Positions 52,439-63,078 of a stretch of DNA of 64,000 nt are shown piece by piece. Made by a program: the position numbers and the translations under genes. Every line of letters begins with the position of its first letter. Position 1 is the first letter of the stretch. The DNA is from Ceratodon purpureus (Eukaryota > Streptophyta > Bryopsida > Pseudoditrichales > Ditrichaceae): the NCBI GenBank assembly GCA_014871385.1, contig CM026426.1, forward strand, positions 44,502,484-44,566,483. Direction: 5' to 3'. The notes under the pieces are model-generated. The model made no database searches. It was given only the letters and a program-made list of their open reading frames with translations, and was not told where the DNA came from.

Positions 52439-52869
52439 TAATAGAGGGAGGATTTACCATCTAACCCAAACTCTACAAACCCATCAAAACCCTACAAAAC
52501 CTAGCACATTCAAGTACTACAACCACTCATAACAAGCTAGAAACATACAAAACAAGTGGAGAAAATAGTCAAAACTGCAATTAATGAGTCAAAACAGCCC
52601 ATAACCATGGTACAGCAGCCTCTAACGGCTCTCAGACTCCTCCAACTCTAACTACTCTAGTCTGGAATGATTACAGGAAACCCTAAACTTTCCTCTTAAA
52701 CCCTCTGGAAACTTGGCGACTATCATCAAGTCGGCTGGACAGAGTTCATCTGGTCGGTTAAACAGAGTTCATCCAAATGACTGGATCACTGTCTAGGAAC
52801 TGCCAAGGTAAAACCTGAGGAGGACTTAGAAAGAAACAAAGAGGGGGAGAGAGGAATCTCCAATTAACA
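52439..52869 (-). repeat. 3' LTR of element F
   Basis: Starts TGTTAATTGGAG on the minus strand and aligns along its whole length with 62641-63073. It contains two GTCGGY words (52730 and about 52753). The outermost base pair has decayed from CA. Confidence 0.9.
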
Positions 52870-52883
52870 TTATCCCCTTCTTC
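52870..52883 (-). other. polypurine tract of element F
   Basis: On the minus strand GAAGAAGGGGATAA directly precedes the TG of the 3' LTR, the position expected for the plus-strand primer. Confidence 0.7.
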
Positions 52884-53063
52884 CGGTAGTTCTGTCCTCA
52901 GAACGCGAGGCAGTGGAGAAAAGGGAAGATGCAACTCAGGACCTAAATGGTGCAAAATCTCAAAAAAGTTCTAAAAAGAACAGTCGGAAAGAAAAGAACT
53001 AGTCTACAGCCTAAACTTGGTGAAAAATATCCTATAGGCGAACGGCGACTGTGTAAAAGTCGG

Positions 53064-55558
53064 CTATGTTGCTGACGATGCGTTGTCGTCCATCAGCCAA
53101 GGCTGGAAGTCGGGGTTGCGCTCCTCGAACCGCATGAGCCATTGTTGTTGTCGCTGGAAGTCAGCATGGTGACTGGCGAGGGCAACTTCAAGGTCGCGGT
53201 GCTTGGTGGTTACATAGTCTCTCACAGCGGGACTAAGGTCTCGAGGTGGGGAGGTTCGGGTAGCGACCTCCAAAGACAGTCGCTGGTTCTCTAAGAGCAA
53301 CCTGTTGGCTTGCTGCAAGCGTGTGCTGAGGGTGTGCTCTAACTCCAGACGGCGAAGTGATGGATCGGTGCGGCTGGATGGGGCTGTGGCGGCTGCCAAC
53401 TGGTCCGTCAGGGTGGTGACAGCCGACTGAAGGGCGGCCCTGTCCTTGAGAAGCTGATCTCGTGCGATGGCGGTCGTCTTCAAAGTGGTTGCTAACAGGG
53501 CAACGTGGGCGCTGAGGTCTTGGACTGTGGTGGTAAGGGCTTCGGCTAAGGAGGCTGTCTACTGGCGATTGGCCTCCAGCTGTCTGGCTGCAGCCTTTGT
53601 CCTCAACACGCCAAAGTCAGATGACGGGTCAAGGGAACCCTCGGAAGGTGTTCCTTTGGAATTGTCTGGCGGTCCTCCTGAAGAACCGTTGGGGTGAAGT
53701 CTCATAGGTTGGTGGTTGGGTGGTGTGGCAGCGTTGGTGGCGCCATGGAGGTTGCTGACAGGTGCTGTGGTTGCCCGACCTGTGTGGTGCTGCCGTCCTG
53801 AAGCTGTATGGGTAGCTGTTGTGGTTGGGGGATCAGCTGCGACAGCTGATGGTGCTGGCAAGTTGGCTGCAGTAGCCGTGTCTTCAGGGCGAACGGTTGT
53901 GGACGCGATTACCGCGCGAAAAATGGGAAGTGGCTCTTGACAGGGGAGAATGGCCCAACTTGAGGAGAGTGGTCCAACTGCGGTTGCTAAGGGGGAATCA
54001 GCCCGGGCGAAGGTGCTCTGGCAAGTCTGTGACGAAGCAGCCTAAGTTGGCACCAAGGTTGGAGTAAATGGTGGGTCTTAGGCAAGTTCGAGCAAGGTGA
54101 TGTAGGGTTGACTAGGGGGGGATGAACTCGCAGTCGGCTCGTCATGAGGGGGCGAAATCTCGTCCGGTCCAGACTCTGTGGCAGAAGATTCACCAGACAT
54201 ACTACAAAGACAAAGAATGGGTACAGTAGGTCTTGTACCTGGGAGTTCCGGGTCTGAGGGTGGAGTCGGTTGACCCTGAAGTTGTCGGCGGGACCGTAAG
54301 GGATATCGGCAACTGGGAGAGACCGTCACTGGGGGAATAGTTGTTGTAGGGGGTAGACAACTCGCTGTTGTTGCTTCCTCGGTAAAGTCCGGTTGGCGCA
54401 CCCTCTTGCCGTTCTTCACGAGCCGGCGGCGACGTTGGCCGACATCACCAGATCCTTCATAAGAGTTCGCAGTCAGCTACGTCTTGGTGGTTGGGACAAA
54501 TGCACTAGCCGGACCAGGAAACCTATCTCCGCTAGCTCGGTCACGGAGCTTTGAGCTAGCCAAAGACTGAGGGGGTGGGTCAGTGGCAAGTGAGCCCTCG
54601 TGGCTGCCATGCATTGTATGTACACTAGAAGATACCTGGGTCGGGCTGACAACTTCTTCACGGTCAGGAAACAAGTACGACAACATCGCATCTAGACGGG
54701 GGCACCTCGAAGTCGGCGCTTGCCGAGAGCCTCCGAATGGATGTAAATAAGGTGACGGCGGAGGTTGGCTAGTACATAGTGTAACCAATTAAACCTCTCG
54801 TTCCGCTCACCAGCCTCCTCAGCAGCGAAAATATGCTCCTGAAGGTTGTTGCTAACAAACAGCAACCGCTGTTTGAAGCCAATAGCATTCCCTAAGGCCT
54901 GTGCCCGAGTCTGATACGCAAGAGTAAGGGCAGAGGTACGATTACCATCGTGAATGTGCTTGTCTTCAGTCAGCCCGTACTTCGCAAACTTGGGATGGAA
55001 GCCGTCAGTGCTGCGCTGGTCCACCAAGTCGGCACCTGAGCCGAAGTCACGAGCCTCCCGGATGATGAAAGCCGTGATCTCCACTAGTTTCCTCCAAACC
55101 ATGGAGCGGATTGTATCCCTACTCTCGGCGGAGGAGCGGCGGATACCGTTAGCTGGTGGAGATTACTCGAACTCCTCTATGAAATCGAGAATAAGCTCGT
55201 GGCGGGGCTCAGGCCAGCGAAAGTGATAGAATACGTCTAGGCTGGTTAGCCTGGCCCAATCGACATCCTGCATCCCTGTCCAGAAGTCCCAGTGGGTGTA
55301 GGTTTCGAAAAAAACCTCCCAGCAACGGTGGGTATTGCGGGGTACACAAACCTGTTTGAGGAGCCGACCATCCACGGGGGTATGTTTGCGCTTGATACCG
55401 CGCCTCCGAGTAGGAGGGTTTGGCAGTGGCTCGCATGGTGGAGGAAGTACGTTTGCAGGAGGAACTGGAGGAGTATCCGCTTGATCCAGCTGCGGTTCTC
55501 GGTCGACAGTCTTGAGAGGTGGTGTGGGCAGCTGATTGCTAGGGCCCGCCTCATCCAT
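53064..55558 (-). pseudogene. accessory ORF of element F, broken
   Basis: From 55558 the frame encodes a Pro-rich start, a basic patch (RRRGIKRKHTP), and a Trp/Phe-rich domain (WEVFFETYTHWDFWTGM). It passes a TAA (55165-55163) and continues as a helical domain (VWRKLVEITAFIIREARDF, then ANLRRHLIYIHSEAL) to 54692. After a frame change come a Ser/Pro/Thr-rich region (54788-53559) and a coiled coil (TRLQQANRLLLENQRLSLEV) ending at 53064, with a further TAG at 53561-53559. The layout (N-terminal domain, low-complexity linker, coiled coil) matches the A-D proteins, but direct similarity is not clear. A frame at 56194-55811 may be its upstream part. Confidence 0.5.
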
Positions 55559-56237
55559 GGATTCCTGTCCGGTGAGGGTCTACAGTACTCCCCTCAAAAA
55601 GTAGGGCTCCAAGGTGCTGATCTGCCCTTTGCGACGTCGATGACTGCGCTTAGCAGGTCGGTTGTGATGCTCAAGGCCTTCTCTGCGCTCTTAAAAAGGA
55701 GGAGGACTGAAGACCTGGGCACGGTAGGCAGGAAATTTGCCACGGTCGGAATCGCTGCTAGTACTATAAAGGTGCGGTAGATCGTCTCCGTGGGCTTGAA
55801 AGTTTGTGGGCTAGAACTGGCGTGAGAAAACCGGACCTAACTGTGGTTGCACCAATGCTGCGGTAAGACTTGCTTGTATAGAACTAGGGTTGTAAAGATA
55901 GTGACAGAAAGAGGGGGAAGAAGGGAATGGGGGGGAATTGAACAATGACGAAAGAAGGCTCGCAAGAAGAGGATCACTTGGCTCAACCTTAACCCGACAA
56001 GCCGGCTGAGGCGACTGACTCAAAACGGGAAAAACAGCAATGGAAATTGAAAGCAAGGGTGACTGCCGAGACTGAACTTCATGACAGCAATGAGGGCAAA
56101 TAGGGTGAGGGCGATTGAAGGATTGCAGACCTGAACCGCTGCTTGGAGGGAGGTAACTGGGAGATGCATCAATGTAGGAACAATCTGGATACATGCAGCT
56201 GTTTTGTCGCGGCGGATTGCACGTATTCGGATTTCAC

Positions 56238-57566
56238 CTAGGGCTTCTTAACTAAATATACAAGGGCCATGTGGTCCACATAAAAAACTAGCTTGTTTCC
56301 CAAAAGGTAATGGCGATATTTATTCAAAGCATACACCATTGCTAGAGCCTCTTTTTCTGTTGTTGTATAATTCCTTTCAGCTGAATTCAATAAACGAGAA
56401 GCATAAGAGATGGGCTGATCACACTTCCCATTCTGATTCTGAGCTAGCATGGCTCCAACTGCGATGTCAGATGCATCGGTATGAACATGAAACTCTAGGT
56501 CCCACCTGGGGGCAACTAGAATTGGAGCATTTGTATACCTGTCCTTAATATCCGCCCACGCAGCTTCGTACTTCTCAGCCCACTTGAACTCCTCAGTCTT
56601 CCTCATCAACCTAGTGATGGGCTCCATGATGTGAGGATAGAATTTGATGTAGATCCGGTTGAACTGCGCAAAGCCATTAAAGATCTGGACGTCGGCTGCA
56701 TGTTGGGGTTGAGGCATCTCCTGGATGACCTGGATTTTCTTAGGGTCAGGCATCTTCCCTGCCTTAGAAACTACATGCCCCAGAATGATGCCAGAAGCTA
56801 CCAGAAAAGCACACTTTTCGGGGTTCAAGCTGATGCCATACTCTCGGCTCCTTTCAAAATACAGTCGCAGCTTTAGCAGATGGTCGGATGTGTCACTGTA
56901 GACTGTAAAGTCCTCCAGTAACAGCTTCATGAAGTGCCCCAAGTACTCCTTGAACGCCTTGTTCACAGCCCTCTGGTAAGCAGGCGGTGCATTGGTCAAG
57001 CTAAAAGGCATGACTACCCATACGAAAGCACCCCACTCCGTGATGAAGGCTGTCTTGCGTCTGTCCTCTCGGGCGATGGAAATCTGGTAGTAGCCCGACC
57101 TACCATTTAGGAAGGTATACGTTTCGTAACCTGCCACAGCATCTAGTACCTCTTCAGTAAACGGTAAGGGGATAAGGATCCTTCCTGGTAGCAGCATTTA
57201 ATTTTCGATAATCAATACAAATGCGTAATTGACCATTTCTTTAGGGACAACAACAATGGGTGAGAGCCAAGTTGCCTCCTTGACTGATACAATGAACCCT
57301 GTTGTCAGGAGCTTGTCAATGTCCTGTTTGACAATGCTCGCATAGTTGAGGTTCATCCTGTATCGAGCCTAATGGCCTGGTGGAACATCCTTCTCTAAAA
57401 CAATCCAATGCTGAGCTACTGAGGGAGGAATGCCCTTTAGATCCTTGTATGTCCAGGCAAACACGTCCGTATACTCTCGCGAGAGATCCTCCGGTGCCTT
57501 GGCTAAAGTTGGCTCCAAGTGACTACCAATCTTCAAAATTCTTGGGATCCTCCACATTACCTGCAT
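56238..57566 (-). pseudogene. element F reverse transcriptase and truncated RNase H
   Basis: The start of RT lies in one frame (57566-57369: DVFAWTYKDLKGIPPSVAQH), and the core in another from about 57197 (PLPFTEEVLDAVAGYETYTF, then GAFVWVVMPFSLTNAPPAYQ). The catalytic box reads LLED instead of F/Y-x-D-D, so one metal-binding Asp is replaced. RNase H retains its first Asp, its Glu and the next Asp (FYVDHMALVYL), then stops. The remainder and all of integrase are absent. With frameshifts and an altered active site it cannot be functional. Confidence 0.85.
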
Positions 57567-57885
57567 TGATTTTCCACAGCTGCTCTTCCTCAGTCAGGTT
57601 CCAAGCTGCCTCCTTCATCTCGGTTAACTTCTCCCGTACTGGGGTCTCATCAACCTGTACTTCTCCTTCTGTAAAGGTATAGAAATTCTCTAGGTACGTC
57701 GCAAAATCGATGGTAGGAGAAGGTGCCTTCGCTGGGTCGGCGATCTCCAAGTCCGCTCGTAAGTCGGGTGCGTCAAAGTCGGCCTTGGGAAGGTCCGGTC
57801 GATACAGGTCAGCTTTGTCGAGGAGTGGGACACGCAAGGGCTCTGGCAAGGTAATGGTTCCTACTGCAAATATATCTTCTTTTTA
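57523..57885 (-). pseudogene. linker between protease and RT of element F
   Basis: It continues in the gag-protease frame after the TAA at 57885-57883. It is acidic and Pro/Asp-rich with Leu-Asp-Lys-Ala-Asp-Leu-type repeats, then Trp-containing helices. It runs into the RT start with a frame change near 57530. Confidence 0.6.
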
Positions 57886-60426
57886 CTGTAAGAATCGATC
57901 TTCCTCTTCATCGGTCAACCCTTCAGCCAGGTTGTAACATACCAACACTTCTGGTAACTTGGGCAAGGATCCTTGCCTCTGATTGATGGATATGGTCTTC
58001 ACTGTACCATTCCCTCGAATTGTCATCACTTTGTTCCCCCAGTCATGAGTTGCTTTAGCATCTATGAGGCAAGGTCGGCCCACTAGCATGCTGTAGGCTT
58101 CGTCGACCTCCTTATTGCGAATGATTATGAGGCTGATATTATATAGGAGGCCGTGAATGTGAATCCGAACATTCCTAATCAGACCCACTGGCTCCACCAC
58201 TGCTTGGTCTGCTATGCGTAAATGATAGGGGGCGGGTGATGGCTCCTTGAGTCCCAATCTGATTTGTTCTTCCTCCGTGATGATATTAACTCCTGAGCCT
58301 CCATCCAGCAAGACATTCTCGAGCGTTAATTTGCCCACCTGCACCGAAATCACCGGTAGACCCATGTCAATATCCACTGCCCCAACAACGAGGCTAGGGT
58401 TTACCTGTGAGCCTCCCGAACTCCGTTTCTGGTTTGGTAGTGTAGTCAACAGTAAGTCCTTGTAACTCTCGGTGGATGAAGTAGAGTCCGTTACAGGCTT
58501 TGAAGATGCTCGGGTATCAGGAAACACCTTAGCCCTCACATACTCTGTCAGGTTAGAGGCTACTTCCAGGACCTCTCCCAATGATACCTTGATGGGTGTC
58601 TGTAAAATCTTCCTACTGACTGTTTTGGCCAGGGCCTGTGGCTGTTGGGTATCTGGATTTCGCACCTCTGCTTCCACAATTTTCTTGTGTGCCGCCTGGG
58701 AGCAATCCGAGTTAGGGAACCCTGCCCTATCTCCACCCAAAACTGGCCCCTCCTGAGTCTTGGCTTCAGAGTCGGCTATGTCAGTCTTCAGCTTGTCTTC
58801 CTCAGCACGCCTAGCCTCCTCATTTTTCTTGTTGATTTCTTCTGTGAAGGCAATAAACTCCTTTCTGAGACGTTCTTCCTTGTCCCAGTCTGCTTGAGTT
58901 TTGGGTTGCCTAGGTTCCGGTTCCTTGAGCTCCTTATCCTCGAGAGGAAGTCCAGCCCTCTCCCCAGCAGCCCTAGTCAAAATTGTGGCCACCTCTCGGT
59001 CGTCCAACTCCTGTAACTCTACACTGTTGACACCCATAGTATTAGTTCCCTGTTTCTTAGCAGCCATAAATTGCTGAAAGTCCAATTTATGTGGGCAGTT
59101 GCGCATCTGGTGGTCAATGCTTAAACAAACGAAACAAGCATCACTTTGGCCTGAACCGCTTGCTTGATAACCTCCTTGCCTGTTGTAAAGTGGCCTCCCT
59201 GTATTGTTAGTCGGCTGCGTAGCCGACACCTCATGAACTTGCACGGTCGGTCGTCCTTCCGATTTCGTGAGTCTATTGTTCGGGTTGGCTAGATTCACAA
59301 AGCTGTACGCATCATCATGCCCGAATTTTTTACACAGAGTACAGTATCTTTTGGGAATGGTGTCAACCCCTTCTGTCTGAGCAGTGGCAGTGTCAGCACG
59401 ACTATTGGTCGGCACCGTCTTCTTAGTTTGAAAGTACAGCTTCTTGCCAGACACATCAGTGCAGTTGGTCTCACAGCGTCTTGCCAACTCCTTAAGCTCA
59501 GTCAGGGTGGTAGCAGTAGAGCCGCTGGTAGTTACCTTCAGGTAATCAAGTAGTCCAGCTCTGAAGTATGTCAGTTTAAATCCTTCTCCCACATTAGTTT
59601 GCACGCAATTTAGCAGCTTCATGAAGCGTTCATAGTAATCCTGAACCTTCTCTCCTTCTCCCTGTTTAAACGTCCGCAATGTCATATAGACCTGCTCATC
59701 TGAATCCTGCTCCCTATATCGCAGTTTGAATGCCTCCTTGGCCTCCTTCCAAGTACCGTAGAGATGGTCGTCTAGCCAATCATTGAACCATCTTTGGGCT
59801 TTTTCCACCAAAGTTGTATCAAACAATGTGATGATAACCTTCTCATTTGTTTCTCCATTAAACCAGACACACTTGTCAAAGTACCTAAGGTGAGCATCAG
59901 GGTCACTACCCTCCTTGTAGGCCCTGCAGGGTAAATGCTTCCGCTGGGTACTAACAGGCGGCCGTGGCGGAGCAGAGTTGAGGTCAGTTGTCCGTAGTCC
60001 CGGTGTTACTGAAGGAAATCTCGACGTCCCTGGATAAGATGCCCGAACGTGGGGGGCAGCTGGTGCGATGGACGGACTTCTAGTAATTGTGGGAGTACTG
60101 TAGCTAACTCGTGCGGGAACCAATGGTATGACTGGAGGAGCCTCCTCTGGAATAGCTCCAGGAATTACCCCCCCGAAAGTTGGTTCTACAGTTTTCTCAG
60201 GGTACACTGCTGGCAGAGTCGGCTGAGTAGAATGGTACACATCTCCAGTGAGATGATCCACGTATCCTGGCAGCTTGTTGATAGTCGTAGAATTTGCTGC
60301 AGGCAATGAACTAGGTTCCGTCCTTCCTACTGTTGCCACATGCACCACTGTATATATGTAAGGGAGGTTTGGAGTAGTCCCCTCAATGCGCCCCTGGTCT
60401 GATTTCCTTCGTTGTTCCTCCAACAA
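57883..60426 (-). CDS. gag: element F gag and protease
   Basis: An open frame of 847 aa. After a Pro/Thr-rich start come the gag core (about residues 155-310: PCRAYKEGSDPDAHLRYFDK, AQRWFNDWLDDHLYGTW), a degenerate knuckle CTLCKKFGHDD, an intact CCHC knuckle CFVCLSIDHQMRNC, a charged helical linker (EEINKKNEEARRAEEDKLKT), and an aspartic protease with LLDGGSGVNI near residue 715. The protease pattern DGGSG is the form seen in many plant gypsy elements. The frame ends at a TAA, but coherent sequence follows in frame. It is the best-preserved part of element F. Confidence 0.85.
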   Translation of the reverse strand: MLEEQRRKSDQGRIEGTTPNLPYIYTVVHVATVGRTEPSSLPAANSTTINKLPGYVDHLTGDVYHSTQPTLPAVYPEKTVEPTFGGVIPGAIPEEAPPVIPLVPARVSYSTPTITRSPSIAPAAPHVRASYPGTSRFPSVTPGLRTTDLNSAPPRPPVSTQRKHLPCRAYKEGSDPDAHLRYFDKCVWFNGETNEKVIITLFDTTLVEKAQRWFNDWLDDHLYGTWKEAKEAFKLRYREQDSDEQVYMTLRTFKQGEGEKVQDYYERFMKLLNCVQTNVGEGFKLTYFRAGLLDYLKVTTSGSTATTLTELKELARRCETNCTDVSGKKLYFQTKKTVPTNSRADTATAQTEGVDTIPKRYCTLCKKFGHDDAYSFVNLANPNNRLTKSEGRPTVQVHEVSATQPTNNTGRPLYNRQGGYQASGSGQSDACFVCLSIDHQMRNCPHKLDFQQFMAAKKQGTNTMGVNSVELQELDDREVATILTRAAGERAGLPLEDKELKEPEPRQPKTQADWDKEERLRKEFIAFTEEINKKNEEARRAEEDKLKTDIADSEAKTQEGPVLGGDRAGFPNSDCSQAAHKKIVEAEVRNPDTQQPQALAKTVSRKILQTPIKVSLGEVLEVASNLTEYVRAKVFPDTRASSKPVTDSTSSTESYKDLLLTTLPNQKRSSGGSQVNPSLVVGAVDIDMGLPVISVQVGKLTLENVLLDGGSGVNIITEEEQIRLGLKEPSPAPYHLRIADQAVVEPVGLIRNVRIHIHGLLYNISLIIIRNKEVDEAYSMLVGRPCLIDAKATHDWGNKVMTIRGNGTVKTISINQRQGSLPKLPEVLVCYNLAEGLTDEEEDRFLQ

Positions 60427-61475
60427 GTCCTACAGTTGAGCCAACTCTTGTCTCTCTCGTTCTAGACGTTCTTGCTCCTTTTGTTGGGCAACCAGCTGCT
60501 AGGCTGCTAGCTGTTGGGTGCTAGCTGTTGGGCTGCCAATTGCTGTGCTGCCAATCATAGTACAGCTTCTTCCACACGGCGGTCCAAGTCATCCCCCTGC
60601 GGTGTTGGGTTCTTCTCTGGCCACTGTGGTTCTGTGTGCCAGTGGTGCAGTGATGCCACTCCTGACGGTGCACCTTGTTGCAGAGCCTCTAACTGCATGA
60701 GATATTTCCCTGGGTCTGATCTACCTTGGGTTTGGCTAGCCTGGTGTTACCTAACTCTCTCCCTTTTTGCCATTAGTTCCGCTGCGAAGGCCTCTAGTGC
60801 CCTTCGGTCTTCTTCTTCCGGCTCCCATCCTCACCGCAGTCAAACTTCATCCAGGAAATGGACATTTCTGTTATGAAGATTGTCTGGGAGGTGAACTGGC
60901 CCTTGCTCCTGAACTGATCGACTCCGAGTTTCATCCAGCTTCTTTCGTAGGTTCTGGAATGCAGCGGGTAGTGTCTCGGGGGTCTTTGGCAAGTGTCCCG
61001 GTGATACAGGTCGGCTACGTAGCCGGGTCGGCTCCATCTCTAAGTTGGCTCTGCCTGTGACTGTACTCGGCCACTGAGTCCGCTCCGCGAAGACCTCCTG
61101 CGTTTGACGTCTTTCTTCCCGGAAGGTGTTGTAGTCGTCTACTACAGCAGAGAAATCTCTCTTCAATGATGCCGTCCTCTTCATGTCTTGATACTTCCAA
61201 GGAGTGTTGGTTGGATCAGGTTTGCGACTCAGACTATCCCCTTTTTGAGACTGCCTCTCCTCTCCAAACCTGCTCTCTCTTGTCCTCCCATCCGATGATG
61301 AGAGGTCATTCTCCACTTCCATGTCAATGAGCTCACCAACTTGCTTGGCTGCACTGCCCTGCAAACTAAGTCGGCTCTGCCCTTCAGCTTGCTTCTGCTC
61401 CAGAGTTCGTTCCTCACGTTGCATGTATCGTCGGTATCGTTCCATTGCCTGTCTCTTTGCTTTGAAGTCGTTCAT
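60427..61475 (-). pseudogene. gag leader ORF of element F
   Basis: From 61475 a frame encodes 211 residues of charged helix (RYRRYMQREERTLEQKQAEG), then an Arg/Ser-rich part ending in NRNVHFLDEV at a TGA (60842-60840). The same frame keeps a coherent charged sequence down to about 60440 across further stops (TGA, TAA, TAG), so it was probably one polypeptide with gag. It has no recognised domain. Confidence 0.5.
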
Positions 61476-62624
61476 GTCACCCTCCTCTATGGATTTTCAC
61501 TGCCAGCAGTACCTAGTTGACTGATTCTGCACCGGTCATTCGTGCTTCCAGTCTTGTTTGGCAGTTAGTGCCTGTCAGAGTGAATGCTCCTGGTCGGCTG
61601 TTCTCAATCAGTTAGCAATCATTCTTGGTCTGCCTCTTCAGCAATTTGTATATCTGTCACCAAGCACTTACTGACCCAACACTTGGTGTGTGGTTGGTTA
61701 GTACTAACAAGTAGTTTTACACGTTTTAGGACCAGAATGAAGTAATTCAGAAACTGCTCTGTCTGCCTGTTCCTATCCCCTTTTTCGCACTGCACTATTC
61801 TCTAGTGTTTTTCAGCCTAGTGTTTATAGTGCTAAATTACAATTCTGATTTTTCTCGGTCAAAAATCAACCTTCTACCCAGGTGTTCAAATCAACCAATT
61901 TTCCAAATCTTTTTAGACTCACCTCTCAAAAATGCCTCAACCAACCAAGATCCTCAATTGAGCCGACCCAGGTCGCATTTCCAGGTACCCAAATTCAAAT
62001 TTCAAATTTCAACAATTTTTTAACATCTTGAATTTTCGAATTTAGTGATTTTGAACTTGTGAGTACACAAATTTTTTGTGGGTGACTTACCTTTTACCCC
62101 CTTTTGTTCCAGTGGATGTTCGAATGTGGCCTGGATGACCCTCTATCCCCTTTTTTGCTGCTGAAGTGCCCTTAGTTCATAGGGTGGGTGTCAGTCAGTT
62201 CGTTTCTCCTTCAACTGGTCACTATACCTGCGCCCAAACAGCCTGAAGCAAGGTTAATATGCTGTTACTGTCTTTCTGAACACGTACTGGACTGCAACTG
62301 TGTCTGTGCCAACGTCTTCTCCCTAGAAAACACCTGAACCGAAACTGTGTTTGGCTCTCTCTACTACAGCACACTGAGGTAATCAGATAAGTGTAGCTTG
62401 GCCGTGTGCTGGATAGCACTTAAACTTGCCCTCTGCAATACTGCAACAGCTCTCAGCATTTGCCACGGACTGCATAGGACCTCAGACTCACAAGGCAGTG
62501 ATTCAGCACTCCTACAAAACGTCTAGCAGTCACTACTGCCTCTCTGCAGGTCGGATGACTGACTATCAGACTTCTCTAAGGTGTGGACAGCCTACAACAA
62601 GCAGGAGATCACATGGAACAAACT
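61476..62624 (-). other. element F untranslated leader
   Basis: About 1.15 kb between the primer-binding site and the first coding frame, without a supported gene. It contains two GTCGG words (61588 and 62550). Confidence 0.5.
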
Positions 62625-62639
62625 AAAGCATGGTCGCCA
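62625..62639 (-). other. primer-binding site of element F
   Basis: On the minus strand TGGCGACCATGC begins one base after the 5' LTR end (CA), the standard place and TGG start of a tRNA primer site. The matching tRNA would end ...GGTCGCCA; I cannot name it with certainty. Confidence 0.65.
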
Positions 62640-62640
62640 A

Positions 62641-63073
62641 TGATATAGAGAGGATTTACCATCTATACCCTAACCTCTACAAACCCACCAAAACCCTACA
62701 GAATCCAACTTAGACAAGTACTCAAACCACTCATAACAAGCTAGAAACATACAATACAAGTGGAGAAAACAGTCAAAACTGCAATTAATGAGTCAAAAAA
62801 GCCCATAACCATGGTACACCAGCCTCTAACGGCTCTCAGACTCCTCCAACTCTAACTGCTTTAGTCTGGAATGATTACAAGAAACCCTAAACTTTCCTTT
62901 TAAACCCCTTGGAAACCTGGCGGCTATCATTCAGTCGGCTGGACAGAGTTCATCCGGTCGGTTAAACAAAGTTCCTCCAGCTAACTGGATGACTGTTTGA
63001 GAACTGCCAAGGTAAAAACTGAGGAGGACTTAGAAAGAAACAAAGAGGGGGAGAGAGGAATCTCCGATTAACA
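62641..63073 (-). repeat. 5' LTR of element F
   Basis: 433 bp, TG...CA on the minus strand, co-linear with 52439-52869 at roughly 90% identity by eye. Confidence 0.92.
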
Positions 63074-63078
63074 GTACC

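Larger units (their letters stand above)
52439..63073 (-). mobile_element. element F: LTR retrotransposon with gag-PR-RT, no integrase, and an accessory ORF
   Basis: Two directly repeated LTRs of about 432 bp bound a 10.6-kb minus-strand element. In element order: 5' LTR, primer-binding site, gag leader ORF, gag-protease, RT with partial RNase H, accessory coiled-coil ORF, purine tract, 3' LTR. Integrase and the end of RNase H are missing. The LTRs differ at roughly one base in ten, so insertion is old. Flanks GTACG (52434-52438) and GTACC (63074-63078) look like a slightly decayed 5-bp target duplication. Confidence 0.9.
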
